This document shows, piece by piece, positions 54,954-63,321 of a stretch of 64,000 nt of DNA. The DNA comes from Acidobacteriaceae bacterium (GTDB lineage: Bacteria; Acidobacteriota; Terriglobia; Terriglobales; Acidobacteriaceae). How positions within the stretch are numbered: the stretch's first letter is position 1; the number at the start of each line of letters is the position of its first letter. Where the stretch lies: the NCBI GenBank assembly GCA_003170825.1, contig PMYL01000019.1:171676-235675 (forward strand). Reading direction: 5' to 3'. The position numbers and the translations under genes were made by a program. The notes under the pieces are model-generated. The model ran no database searches. It saw nothing but the letters and a program-made list of their open reading frames with translations, and was not told where the DNA came from.

Positions 54954-55778
54954 TCACCTCTCCCCCGGCTTCCGTTCTTTGGCAGATGCGGACTCCGTCA
55001 ATACGCTACGCGTGGTTCGTGCGGCTCCAGCCATTGCCAACAGAAAGCTCTGCATCTGCGGAGTGAATTCACGCCGTTCTGTCTCTTTTGTGGCGAAGGA
55101 AAACACCCAATAGGCTAATACGCCTATATAACTGACCATCACGACCTCGTCGAGCCCGTGGTATTGCGGGCCCCATTGGTATTGCTTTCCGACGATTTGG
55201 TGGGTGTGGAGGACGGTGACGGCGAGGGAGACGATGGAATAGAAACCCAAACCGGTGGCAACCTGGAGCTCGCGGTTGCGCCAGCCGATGGAGAGCAACT
55301 GGCTGAAACCGGCCATTCCGAGGAAGACGACCACGCGCAAGATCGCGAAGGTTTGCTGTAAATGGAAGATGATTTGCCCCTGTGGGGTCAAGCGCGCAGG
55401 AATTGTCAAGCCGGCAAGAGGCCAGAGGAGAAGACCCGTGAGCGCAATCAGGAGCGCAATTCCGATCCAGGAACGTTTGGGCAGGGAACTGCGGATGGGG
55501 CGTAGCACCGACCAGGCCAATTCGACCAGAACGACGAAGACCATAATGGAATCTACGACCATCTGAACCCAATAAAACCGCGGGTAGGCCGAGGGATAGA
55601 AGGCCTGAAGACTATAGACCGCTAAATCGGTGGCGAAGCTCCAGCAGAGGTAAGCAAAAAAGACCGGCAGGCTCTGCGGAACACACTTTCGCCAGAGCAG
55701 AGCGATGAGCGCTCCCTCTGCCGTGACGCCGACTGACCACAAAAACATGTCCAATGTCAACCAGGCCTCCTTCCGCAA
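54954..55778 (-). CDS. Multipass membrane protein of unknown function
   Basis: 274 residues with about seven hydrophobic helices (for example DMFLWSVGVTAEGALIALLW, IGIALLIALTGLLLWPLAGL, VVMVSYIGVLAYWVFSFAT) and a cytoplasmic charged tail. No catalytic motif seen. The conserved C-terminal FTPQMQSFLLAMAGAARTTRS is shared with the adjacent remnant, suggesting a repeated local family. Function not known. Confidence 0.8.
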   Translation of the reverse strand: MRKEAWLTLDMFLWSVGVTAEGALIALLWRKCVPQSLPVFFAYLCWSFATDLAVYSLQAFYPSAYPRFYWVQMVVDSIMVFVVLVELAWSVLRPIRSSLPKRSWIGIALLIALTGLLLWPLAGLTIPARLTPQGQIIFHLQQTFAILRVVVFLGMAGFSQLLSIGWRNRELQVATGLGFYSIVSLAVTVLHTHQIVGKQYQWGPQYHGLDEVVMVSYIGVLAYWVFSFATKETERREFTPQMQSFLLAMAGAARTTRSVLTESASAKERKPGER

Positions 55779-55900
55779 AAGGAAAAACCGCCCTGATTGA
55801 AGTCAAGTGTAGCAGGCGTCCCCATGGAGCAATATCACGCTGAAAACCCAGTCACACTGCGGATGTTAGCAAGTTTAGCTTAAGCCGACATCGGCGGCAG

Positions 55901-56035
55901 CTACACAGCTATGCCCGTGGCAGGCGGCAGCGGCGGGGGCAGAACGGGGCTGGCGGTCGCAAGACTCGCGCCTGTAATCAGAACGGCGGCGAGGATGGCA
56001 AAACGGAATTTCGACACTGACGAGGTCAAGGACAT
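55901..56035 (-). CDS. Small secreted Pro-rich peptide, 44 residues
   Basis: The ATG at 56035 has an ideal AAAGGAGA site seven bases upstream. The residues MSLTSSVSKFRFAILAAVLI, TGASLATAS form a signal peptide with probable cleavage near ATAS-P; the remainder, PVLPPPLPPATGIAV, is a short Pro-rich tail. A longer reading to 56128 is rejected because it runs through the ribosome-binding site and a palindrome. Role unknown. Confidence 0.65.
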   Translation of the reverse strand: MSLTSSVSKFRFAILAAVLITGASLATASPVLPPPLPPATGIAV

Positions 56036-56042
56036 AAATCTC

Positions 56043-56067
56043 CTTTGGGTACAACTTTGTACCAAAG
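56043..56067 (-). promoter_or_regulatory. Palindrome abutting the ribosome-binding site of the small secreted peptide
   Basis: CTTTGG and CCAAAG enclose TACAA-CT-TTGTA with one bulged base. The right arm runs directly into the AAAGGAG site, so a hairpin would hide or expose it. It could be an operator instead. Confidence 0.4.
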
Positions 56068-56157
56068 GGTAACCTAAAAGAAGTAGACTCGATACAACAA
56101 AAGTAACAATTTCGTCAATTATCAACAAATTGGAGGCTTCCGGCTGCTGACCCCTGG

Positions 56158-56448
56158 GCGGGTTGGGGAGGCTTGGTTGGCGCCTCCCGGAAGACGTGGC
56201 GCTGACCGAGGTGGCCCCGCTGATTCGCGGGCAAGGGGATTCAGTTTGACCCCAGGCAGGCGCAATTGGAGGCGATTCCGGCGGGCGGCGGGCAGAGTTT
56301 CTGCTTGCAGCAGCGCATGAGCTTTGTGCCCACCATCGAAACGCCGCATGGGCTTACCCAGGCCGAGATTCGCATCCTGTACCTCTGGCCGGATGGCGGC
56401 AGTCTGCCCCGGCTCTGTCGCTGGCGCGCCAGGGAAGGGGAAGGATGA
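56158..56448 (+). pseudogene. Possible frameshifted gene remnant, unidentified
   Basis: Reading WRLPEDVALTEVAPLIRG continues, after a one-base shift near 56225-56235, into GIQFDPRQAQLEAIPAGGG, QSFCLQQRMSFVPTIETPHG, LTQAEIRILYLWPDGGSLPR and a stop at 56448. The composition is protein-like across the shift, but no start codon with a site and no family was identified. The rest of 56068-56738 shows no supported gene. Confidence 0.3.
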
Positions 56449-56738
56449 TGGGCGTGGACCACAACAAAAATCAGGAGTGGGTGGGCGCCTGGGCGGCGTT
56501 TTTTCCTGCCGGGGCGGCCCGGTGACCGCACAGTCCTGGGCGCCTAGGCGGTGCAACGATCCGTGCAAGTCGATTGATGTGAATATCTTGCGGGCGCATG
56601 AGAGAGTGATTTCACCCTGGGGTCTCGCTTCGAGCATCCCCGCATGGTACAGTGGGTTACCTTTCCGGAAACTTTGGTGCCGTGGGGCGAATTGGGAAAG
56701 TTCGTTAGAGTGGTTTAAGAACCTCTTTTTGGTTCGGG

Positions 56739-57113
56739 ATGCAGCCTATGAATGCTACGAAACAAGGGTTACCGCTTCAGCCAGTTCCCCGTGAGCCGGC
56801 CATCTTGCGGCAAGAGGTGCGTTGTGCGGTTCGTTTTCCCCTCTCGCTTCCTGTGTTGCTTTCGACCAGCGGCAATGAGGAGTTTGCCGCCCTCACCCGG
56901 GATGTCTCCGCCAGCGGCGTGCTCTTTGAGCTGGATCGACATTTGACGGTGGGGCTGGATATCCATTTTTCCCTGCGCATGCCCGGCGCGGTGCTGGGTA
57001 CCCCAAAAGACGTATTGGTTCATTGTCTGGGGCGTGTGGTACGCTGCACCATAAGCCAAACTTTGTATCTGGCTGGGGCCACGATCGACGAGTATCGATT
57101 CGCAGAGCAATGA
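56739..57113 (+). CDS. PilZ-domain c-di-GMP-binding protein
   Basis: 124 residues. RQEVR at 24-28 matches the RxxxR PilZ motif and DVSASG at 55-60 the DxSxxG motif, both needed for c-di-GMP binding. The remainder is a single PilZ barrel (LDIHFSLRMPGAVL, VLVHCLGRVVRC). It precedes the response-regulator gene by 30 bases in the same direction, so the two probably form an operon coupling c-di-GMP signals to transcription. Confidence 0.88.
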   Translation: MQPMNATKQGLPLQPVPREPAILRQEVRCAVRFPLSLPVLLSTSGNEEFAALTRDVSASGVLFELDRHLTVGLDIHFSLRMPGAVLGTPKDVLVHCLGRVVRCTISQTLYLAGATIDEYRFAEQ

Positions 57114-57143
57114 TGGCCCGGGTTGGGCTGGCAGCAGTGAATT

Positions 57144-57890
57144 ATGGATTTCATGGACGACTCCCCCGATGGCGAGATACTTGACGCACCGGTCAAGCCG
57201 GGGGCGGTTCGCATTATTCTTGCGGATTCCCAGGCCATTTACCGCGTAGGCATACGCAAGGTCTTCGCGCTGGAAGACGATTTGCGCGTCGTGGCCCAGG
57301 CCGATTCCATTGAGAATCTGCGGGCGGCCATTGAGCGCTTTCCCACGGACATTGTTCTTTTGGAAGGGAGTCTGCTGGCCGGCACGGCCAACGTCATTCC
57401 CGATCTGTTGCGGATGGCCCCCGATGTGAAGCTGATTGTGCAGGCGGTAGCGGCAGATGAAAACCACACGGTGGAGCTTTACCGCCGCGGCGTCCGCGGG
57501 ATCGTCTCGCGGGCGATCTCGCCCGACCTGCTGGTCCGGTGCGTGCGGAGAATCGCAGCGGGCGAAACCTGGATCGACAATCAATCGGTGAATTGGGTGA
57601 TTGAGGCCTATCGCGCCCAGGCTGCCGCGCTGGTGAGCCCGCGCACGCAGCCCCGGCTCTCGCCCAAGGAGATGTCCATCATCACCTGCATTACCCAGGG
57701 CAAGCGCAACAAGGAGATTGCCTTCCAGTTGGGAACCACGGAACAGGTGATCAAGAATTATCTGCGCAAGATTTATGACAAGCTGGGAGTGAGCGACCGG
57801 CTTGAACTGGCTCTCTATTGCCTGCACAACAAGATTATTCAGACGGATGCGGATGAAGAAATGGTGGCTCAGAAGGTAGTGGGCCGGTAG
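57144..57890 (+). CDS. LuxR/NarL-family response regulator with a degenerate receiver
   Basis: 248 residues. The receiver (about 22-140) begins VRIILADSQAIYRVGIRKVF (D28 in the acidic pocket), but the phosphoacceptor position in DIVLLEGSLLAG is Glu (E74), the Thr/Ser switch site in KLIVQAVAAD appears as Ala, and the conserved Lys is Arg in GIVSRAIS. The C-terminal LuxR-type HTH is intact: LSPKEMSIITCITQGKRNKEIAFQLGTTEQVIKNYLRKIYDKLGV. Such a receiver is probably not controlled by phosphorylation; a Glu can mimic phospho-Asp. Its 3' end overlaps the MarR gene by 56 bases on the other strand. Confidence 0.9.
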   Translation: MDFMDDSPDGEILDAPVKPGAVRIILADSQAIYRVGIRKVFALEDDLRVVAQADSIENLRAAIERFPTDIVLLEGSLLAGTANVIPDLLRMAPDVKLIVQAVAADENHTVELYRRGVRGIVSRAISPDLLVRCVRRIAAGETWIDNQSVNWVIEAYRAQAAALVSPRTQPRLSPKEMSIITCITQGKRNKEIAFQLGTTEQVIKNYLRKIYDKLGVSDRLELALYCLHNKIIQTDADEEMVAQKVVGR

Positions 57891-58410
57891 CGGGAGATCG
57901 ATTTTCCGCCCCAGCGACATTGCAGTTTACGGGTGCTTGCGGGTTCTCATTGGGCTTGCGGACAAGCTCCAGCAACCGGATCAGCTCAGTCAATTCCGCG
58001 CCGTTCAGATGCCCCAGCAGTTCTTGCGGGACCTGCCGGATGACCGGATCCATCTCGCTCAACAATTCAAGCCCGGCCGCGGAGATATGCGTCCAGACCG
58101 CGCGGCGGTCCTGCCTGTCGCGCTGCTGCCGGATGAGTTTGAGTGCCTTGAGCCGCGCCAGCAGGCGCGTAATGTCCGGCTCGGCGGCGATCATCCGGCT
58201 GCCGATGGCGGAGCAGGTGAGCCCCTGGGGCCGCGCGGCCCGCAGAATGCGGAGCACGTTGTACTGCGTGGAGGTCACGCCCCATTTGCGGGCCTTGTGA
58301 TGGAAGGCCCGGTGCAGGCAGTCGGAGGCGCGCAGCAGGTTGAGGAGCGCCTCTTCTTCCACGCTGGAAAAGGGGGGCTCCTGCGCGATTTCAAGTTTCA
58401 GGCTTTCCAT
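57835..58410 (-). CDS. MarR-family transcriptional regulator
   Basis: 191 residues. The winged-helix core runs from about 40 to 135: GVTSTQYNVLRILRAARPQGLTCSAIGSRMIAAEPDITRLLARLKALKLIRQQRDRQDRRAVWTHISAAG, with the DRR wing tip. The last 30 residues are Pro-rich and overlap the response-regulator gene. It is followed on the same strand by a YceI gene, a common pair, and probably represses it. Confidence 0.9.
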   Translation of the reverse strand: MESLKLEIAQEPPFSSVEEEALLNLLRASDCLHRAFHHKARKWGVTSTQYNVLRILRAARPQGLTCSAIGSRMIAAEPDITRLLARLKALKLIRQQRDRQDRRAVWTHISAAGLELLSEMDPVIRQVPQELLGHLNGAELTELIRLLELVRKPNENPQAPVNCNVAGAENRSPATGPLPSEPPFLHPHPSE

Positions 58411-58478
58411 CGACAGTCTCCCCCCAATCGACTTCGGAGCTCTTAAGCATCCACTGCGTGAAGGGCATGCCGTGCTCG

Positions 58479-59078
58479 TTACTTATTCACGGGGGCCGTC
58501 TCTTGTTTGATGATTTCCAGCTCGATGGTCAGCTTGACGTCGTCGCCGACCAGGGCTGAAGGGAAGGCGGCTCCAATTCCATAGGCTGTCCGGCTGAGGG
58601 TGGTGGTGGCGGAAAAGCCGGAGTGCAGCTTGTGGTCCATGCCGTTCACGAGCGGCACACTGGGGCCTTCCACATCCAGGACCACGGGCTTGGTGACGCC
58701 GTGCAGGGTAAAGTTGCCGGAAACGGTCAGCTTGTTGCCGTTCTTCACCACATTGGTACTGGTGAAGGTGGCGGTGGGGAATTTGGCGACGTCGAGGAAT
58801 GCATCGGTCTTGAGGTGAATGTCGCGGGGCGACTGGCCGGTGTCCACGGTGGTGACGTCGATGGTGGCCGTCACGGTGGACTTGGTCACGTCGGCCTCGT
58901 TGTACACCAGAGTGGCAGCCACACCGCCGAAGTGGCCATGCACGTTGGAGACTCCGCCGTGGCGGATGCTGAAGTCGACTTCGCTGTGGGCCGGATCGGA
59001 GGCCCAGGTGGAATATTGCGCCAGGGCCATGGGAGCCGCGAGCGCCAGAATGCCAGTTACGAATGCCAAACGCTTCAT
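58479..59078 (-). CDS. YceI-family periplasmic lipid-binding protein
   Basis: 199 residues, signal peptide MKRLAFVTGILALAAPMALA. SDPAHSEVDFSIRHGGVSNVHGHFGG, TIDVTTVDTGQSPRDIHLKTDAFLDVAKFPTATFTS and VSGNFTLHGVTKPVVLDVEG are the YceI lipocalin-like barrel. Such proteins bind isoprenoid or amide lipids, and some relate to stress. Downstream of a MarR gene in the same orientation, 68 bases apart. Confidence 0.94.
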   Translation of the reverse strand: MKRLAFVTGILALAAPMALAQYSTWASDPAHSEVDFSIRHGGVSNVHGHFGGVAATLVYNEADVTKSTVTATIDVTTVDTGQSPRDIHLKTDAFLDVAKFPTATFTSTNVVKNGNKLTVSGNFTLHGVTKPVVLDVEGPSVPLVNGMDHKLHSGFSATTTLSRTAYGIGAAFPSALVGDDVKLTIELEIIKQETAPVNK

Positions 59079-59287
59079 AGGTCAATTTCCTTTCGATGCC
59101 GGGCCGTTGGGCCGCTTTTGGGTTGGGGAGGAGAGATGAACTTTGGCCGGATGCGCGCGGGGACGGGGAAAACCCGGTTTGCTCCGCGCTGAATCTTCTG
59201 ATGCAAGTTGGATGCCGCGGGGAAACTATTCGTTGCAACAAATATTCCCCTGCTCCCTATTCCCTGCTCCCTGCTATTCTCGCGTTG

Positions 59288-60526
59288 ATGTCCGTTCTGA
59301 ACGACTTCCGGCGCCTCACCCGGCCTCAGCGGCACACCTTCCTGGCCGCATTCCTGGGCTGGACCATGGATTCGCTCGACTTTTTTCTGCTGGTCTTCTG
59401 CGTCAAAGCCATCGCCGTGGACTTCCACACCCAGCCGTCTGCGGTGCTGGGCGCGGTCTTTTTGACCCAGGCTTTCAGGCCGGTGGGCGCGGTGCTGTTC
59501 GGCGTGCTGGCCGACCGCTATGGCCGCCGCCCGGTGCTGATGGTGAACATTCTCAGCTTCTCGGTGATTGAGCTGGCCTGCGCCTTTGCGCCCTCGCTCA
59601 CCGTGCTGCTGGTGCTGCGCGCCCTGTTTGGCCTGGCCATGGGCGGCGAGTGGGGCGTGGGCGCGGCTCTGGCCTTCGAGACGCTGCCCAGGGAGGGCCG
59701 CGGCGCCTTCTCTGGCATTCTGCAGGAGGGCTACGCGATGGGCTCCATCCTGGCCGCGGGAGCCTTCGCTCTCTTCTTCCATTGGATGGGCTGGCGGGGG
59801 TTGTTCATCCTGGGTGCCATGCCGGCCCTGCTGGTGTTTTATGTGCAGGCGCGGGTGGCTGAGTCGCCGGTCTGGCTGGAAGGGAAAAAGAAGCGGCTCA
59901 CCCTGCACACCGGGGCCGTCCGGCCTGCCGAGCGGGCCAACCTGCTGGCGTTCCTGCCCACGTTTCTCTTCCTGGTCTTGCTGATGACCGCCTTCATGAG
60001 CTTCTCGCACGGCACGCAGGACGTGTATCCGACCTTCCTCGCAACCCAGGCCAGGCTTTCGCCGCAGATTGTCGGCCTGATCGGCGTGCTCTACGGCTTC
60101 GGCTCCATCGCCGGCGGCTTTGTGTTTGGAACGCTGTCGGAAAAGTGGGGGCGGAAGCGGGCGATCGTGACTGCGGCGCTGCTGGCGATTCCGGTGATTC
60201 CGCTGTATGCGTATGGACATTCGGCGGTCACGCTGGGCATTGGCGCGGTGCTGATGCAGTTCATGGTGCAGGGGGCGTGGGGCGTGGTGCCGGCCTATCT
60301 AACTGAATTGTCGCCGGCTCCGCTGCGGGCCACGGCTCCAGGGCTGGCCTACCAGTTGGGTGGCCTCATTACTTCCTGGAACGGCAAGGCGCAGGCCCTG
60401 GCCGCCGAGCGCACCGGCAACTACCCCGCCGTGCTGGCGATTACCGTAATCGTGGTGGCTTTGTCGCTGGCTGGCCTCGCGCTAGTGGGCCGCGAAGCCA
60501 AGGGGCAGGAGATGACGGCGGCGTGA
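59288..60526 (+). CDS. MFS transporter, NanT/carboxylate (MHS-like) type
   Basis: 412 residues from the ATG at 59288; the upstream in-frame stretch is not coding. Twelve helices. The loop 2-3 motif is GVLADRYGRRPVLM, and LFGLAMGGEWGVGAALAFETLPREGRGAFSGILQEGYAMG is the pattern of the sialic-acid/aromatic-acid/lactate MFS branch. GTLSEKWGRKRAIV is the second-half cognate. Substrate may be an organic acid; that is inference. Divergent from YceI. Confidence 0.9.
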   Translation: MSVLNDFRRLTRPQRHTFLAAFLGWTMDSLDFFLLVFCVKAIAVDFHTQPSAVLGAVFLTQAFRPVGAVLFGVLADRYGRRPVLMVNILSFSVIELACAFAPSLTVLLVLRALFGLAMGGEWGVGAALAFETLPREGRGAFSGILQEGYAMGSILAAGAFALFFHWMGWRGLFILGAMPALLVFYVQARVAESPVWLEGKKKRLTLHTGAVRPAERANLLAFLPTFLFLVLLMTAFMSFSHGTQDVYPTFLATQARLSPQIVGLIGVLYGFGSIAGGFVFGTLSEKWGRKRAIVTAALLAIPVIPLYAYGHSAVTLGIGAVLMQFMVQGAWGVVPAYLTELSPAPLRATAPGLAYQLGGLITSWNGKAQALAAERTGNYPAVLAITVIVVALSLAGLALVGREAKGQEMTAA

Positions 60527-60542
60527 GACAACGGTTTGCAGC

Positions 60543-61139
60543 CTACTTCTGATAGAGCGCAATCAGTTCGCCGCGTGCCAGGATGTGTCCCTGCATTGCA
60601 GTTTCTACCTGCGCCCTCGTCGCTCCCACGGACAGATTCAACTTTGCATCCAGCGCATAGAGCGAGAAGTGGTAGTGGTGCGGCGAACCTGGTGGAGGAC
60701 AGGGACCTCCATAGCCGATGCTGCCGAAGTCGTTGCGGCCCTGGCGGGAGCCGTCCGCAAGCTGGCCCTGCTTGGCGAGACCCTCGGGAAGCGACCGCGT
60801 TTCGGCGGGCAGGTCATAGAGCACCCAGTGCACGAAGGTCCGGCCGGGCGCGTCCGGGTCGGTGACAATCAGCGCAAAACTCGCCGTGCCCGCCGGAGGC
60901 GCTGTCCAGGCCATTTGCGGAGAAGTTTCCACTCCGTTGCAGGTAAACTTCCTGGGAATCTGGTTGCCTTGAAAGCTCGAACTTGTCAGTTCCATTGTTT
61001 GCTCCTTGGCCATAGCTGCGGAACCAGGGCAACCCGGCAGCGCCGCAGCCGCGAGCAGAAGCCCTGCCGCAACGCCCCACGCCGCCCGGCGCAATCTTCG
61101 GCCAACACTCTCCCAGCTCTCTTTTGCCGAAGCGCGCAT
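60543..61139 (-). CDS. YbhB/YbcL (PEBP/Raf kinase inhibitor-like) lipoprotein
   Basis: 198 residues. The N-terminus ends in LLLAAAALPGC, a lipobox, so a lipoprotein is likely (start at an earlier Met possible). The PEBP core: SFQGNQIPRKFTCNGVETSPQMAWTAPPAGTASFALIVTDPDAPGRTFVHWVLYDLP, then GYGGPCPPPGSPHHYHFSLYALD, with the DPDAP and GPCPP ligand-site motifs. The family binds small anions or phospholipids; function in bacteria is poorly known. Convergent with the MFS gene. Confidence 0.9.
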   Translation of the reverse strand: MRASAKESWESVGRRLRRAAWGVAAGLLLAAAALPGCPGSAAMAKEQTMELTSSSFQGNQIPRKFTCNGVETSPQMAWTAPPAGTASFALIVTDPDAPGRTFVHWVLYDLPAETRSLPEGLAKQGQLADGSRQGRNDFGSIGYGGPCPPPGSPHHYHFSLYALDAKLNLSVGATRAQVETAMQGHILARGELIALYQK

Positions 61140-61213
61140 GAACCGTCCCCTTCTTTGCGATCTTGCCGATGCTACGGAATTCTAATCGGAATTCTACTGG
61201 TTCGGAAAGAGGT

Positions 61214-61378
61214 TTACTTCGGTCGGATCAGCTCAATGCGGTCGCGGGAGCGGACCCAGGTGTTGCCGGCCATGCGGCCTTCGGCGTCCAGGCCCGAGGG
61301 ATCGACGCGAAAGTCCTCCACAAGGTCTGCAAGGTCTGCGCGCAGGTGAAAGCGGAGCACCTCGCCCAATGCCAGCAT
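61214..61378 (-). CDS. Possible 54-residue gene or C-terminal remnant
   Basis: Reads MLALGEVLRFHLRADLADLV, EDFRVDPSGLDAEGRMAGN, TWVRSRDRIELIRPK and stop. Balanced protein-like composition, but only a weak ribosome-binding site and an open frame further upstream overlapping the end of the next gene. Either a small gene or the surviving tail of a lost one. No family recognised. Confidence 0.35.
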   Translation of the reverse strand: MLALGEVLRFHLRADLADLVEDFRVDPSGLDAEGRMAGNTWVRSRDRIELIRPK

Positions 61379-61424
61379 ATCCCGCGCAGGCGCACTCTGG
61401 GGGTAGGGCTGACGGGGACGGGGC

Positions 61425-61862
61425 TCAGACCCGCCAGTCGTCGGGGCGCCAGTTCCTGATGCGCTCCTTGATCTGCTTGCGGTTCAGATTCTGTTCGAGC
61501 GCCAGCTTGGCCAATACCACCACTTCGTCATCCGCGGCAAAGCGCAGGCCGATCAACTGGTCCTCGGTGAGGCGGTAGATCTGCGTGTGCCACTCCGTCG
61601 GAGCCAGAGTCTGCAAACGCAGCCGCTCCTCGAGCCGGATGACGCGGTCCTGCACCTTGAGCGGATATGCCCGGAGTCGGATTGCGGGGATGAAGATGGC
61701 GATCGAGAGGATGACCAGCCATGCGGAAAAGATGTTAGGGTGCCGAACCAGGAAGCAGATGACGATGACCAGGTTAACGAGCAGGACAGTGGCCAGAACC
61801 ATGTGATACGGCGGATCGAGGCGGCCATGGTTCTTAAGATTCTGAGGCGTCGACTTACTCAT
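61425..61862 (-). CDS. DUF6526 membrane protein
   Basis: 145 residues. Two N-terminal helices (MVLATVLLVNLVIVICFLV and AWLVILSIAIFIPAIRL) then a soluble part, KVQDRVIRLEERLRLQTLAP, RLTEDQLIGLRFAADDEVVVLAKLALEQNLNRKQIKERIRNWRPDDWRV. This end is the recognisable DUF6526 region. Role unknown. Its start overlaps the upstream gene's stop by eight bases. Confidence 0.85.
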   Translation of the reverse strand: MSKSTPQNLKNHGRLDPPYHMVLATVLLVNLVIVICFLVRHPNIFSAWLVILSIAIFIPAIRLRAYPLKVQDRVIRLEERLRLQTLAPTEWHTQIYRLTEDQLIGLRFAADDEVVVLAKLALEQNLNRKQIKERIRNWRPDDWRV

Positions 61863-62928
61863 GCGTAGCCTTCATTTCCAGCAGGCCGGATTTGGCTGTC
61901 TCGGCCGATTGCGTTATCGCGGAGCCGCTTGCAGCAGCGCTGGGGACCTGCGCACCCTCGCTGACGGGATTCTGCGCGGCCAGGGCGGGCGCTGTCAACA
62001 ACGCGGGTAGATTGTCCGGACCCAGGACCTGCGCATGCCTGGGGACGAGGCGGAAGTGGCCGTGGGCGAGATAATCCACAAACAACCCCGCGGCCAGGTA
62101 CGGATTGATCAGCACGATGGGGACGGCATAGACGGTTGTGGTGAGCGACTCGGCGATGCATTTGTTCGCGTGGCTCATATGGCGATAGCCGGGGACCTGG
62201 GGAATCTCAATGACCGTCAGTTGCATCTCAGGGTGCTTGCGGGCAAAGCGCACCAGCTTGTAGGCGATCTGTTTGGGGGTGGTCATGCCGGCGTCCGGGA
62301 GAATGCTGCGCCGGAAGGTTCGGGGAAAGTACATGTTGAAAACGACACGCGCGAAATCCGCGCAATTGTTGTAGAGCAGTTGGAAGTGGGAGCGATTTTT
62401 GCCGGAGTTCATGCGGGCGATCAAGGCGTCGTCCTGGGCCGGGGTTGTATCAAAGCGGAAGACGTAGATGCGGCGCTCATAGGCCGCGCCCAGCAGCTGG
62501 GTCCAGCCGGTATGGAACATATTGCCCGGAGACAGGTTTTCTCCCAGAGAGAGCAGATGCGCTTCGTGATACCGTTTGCGCATCTGGGTCACGGAATCGT
62601 GGTTCACATGGGCAGGAATATCCGCGGTGCTCTCGACCGAATACAGGTAGGGAACCAGCGGGATCGCCACCCAATCGTATCCGTCGATGCCCTGGTAGCG
62701 GGCGATGACGGCGCCCAGTTCGCCGGGTTCGCAGCGGCGCAGCATGACCGGAGTCTGGGCGCAGATGCGCTCAAAATAGATGGCATCGTGCCCGGTCGGA
62801 TTGATGGTGCCGAAGAAGCCGTACGGCTCCTCCATGAGCAGGGCTGCCTGCGCATGCGAACGCGCGCAGCAAACGCTGAAAAACGTCAAGGCCATGAAAG
62901 CGAATGCTGTCGTGCGTTTGCCGTGCAT
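61855..62928 (-). CDS. Exported protein with an NlpC/P60-like His/Cys pattern, function unknown
   Basis: 357 residues, signal peptide MHGKRTTAFAFMALTFFSVCCARSHA. INPTGHDAIYFERI (H47) and LLYNNCADFARVVFNMY (C189) resemble the His and Cys of papain-like cell-wall or lipid-acting proteins of DUF4105-like type. The His-Cys order and spacing are suggestive only. The last 50 residues are Ala/Ser-rich. Overlaps the downstream DUF6526 gene, so the two are an operon. Confidence 0.75.
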   Translation of the reverse strand: MHGKRTTAFAFMALTFFSVCCARSHAQAALLMEEPYGFFGTINPTGHDAIYFERICAQTPVMLRRCEPGELGAVIARYQGIDGYDWVAIPLVPYLYSVESTADIPAHVNHDSVTQMRKRYHEAHLLSLGENLSPGNMFHTGWTQLLGAAYERRIYVFRFDTTPAQDDALIARMNSGKNRSHFQLLYNNCADFARVVFNMYFPRTFRRSILPDAGMTTPKQIAYKLVRFARKHPEMQLTVIEIPQVPGYRHMSHANKCIAESLTTTVYAVPIVLINPYLAAGLFVDYLAHGHFRLVPRHAQVLGPDNLPALLTAPALAAQNPVSEGAQVPSAAASGSAITQSAETAKSGLLEMKATHE

Positions 62929-63215
62929 GGAAAGCGTCGAACCTCTCTAGGTCAGAATACTCGCGTTTCCTTCAGTGTGCCGAGAATCCGCCGAATGCAC
63001 AGCGTGTCGATCGAGATGCGGGCTGAGAAAGCCTGGTTTGCCCGGTTGCAGGGTCACGGCCATGGAAATACCCTCGGCCGCCTGGCTGTATTGGTTGATA
63101 CAACACAGGTTACCAGAAAATGTTGCCCCGATGCTGTGGAGAGCGCGCGGCGGGCGGACTGCGCGTCCAGGATGGGGCACCCGCACGTTTGTGGCTGGTT
63201 TAAGGGTGGGGCATA

Positions 63216-63270
63216 CGGCGGGTTGGGGTTCGAGGATTCCCAGATCTGAAAATCCAGACCTGGGCCGCCC
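63216..63270. repeat. 55-bp direct repeat, copy 1, with palindrome
   Basis: Differs from copy 2 at 63900 at two of 55 positions. It ends in CCCAGATCTG-AAAATC-CAGACCTGGG, a hairpin of the common intergenic family. The remaining 62929-63321 has no supported gene. Confidence 0.75.
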
Positions 63271-63321
63271 AACTTTATGGGTTGTCAGGCATGGGCCACC
63301 CGCCGAAAAAGTCACAGGTGC

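Noticed and set aside
59075..60220. 381-codon minus-strand frame over the MFS gene
   Set aside because: Gln/Arg/His-rich antisense of a clear transporter.
63229..63260. tRNA T-arm-like GGTTCGA in the 55-bp repeat
   Set aside because: No acceptor stem, anticodon arm or CCA context fits; it is part of a palindrome.
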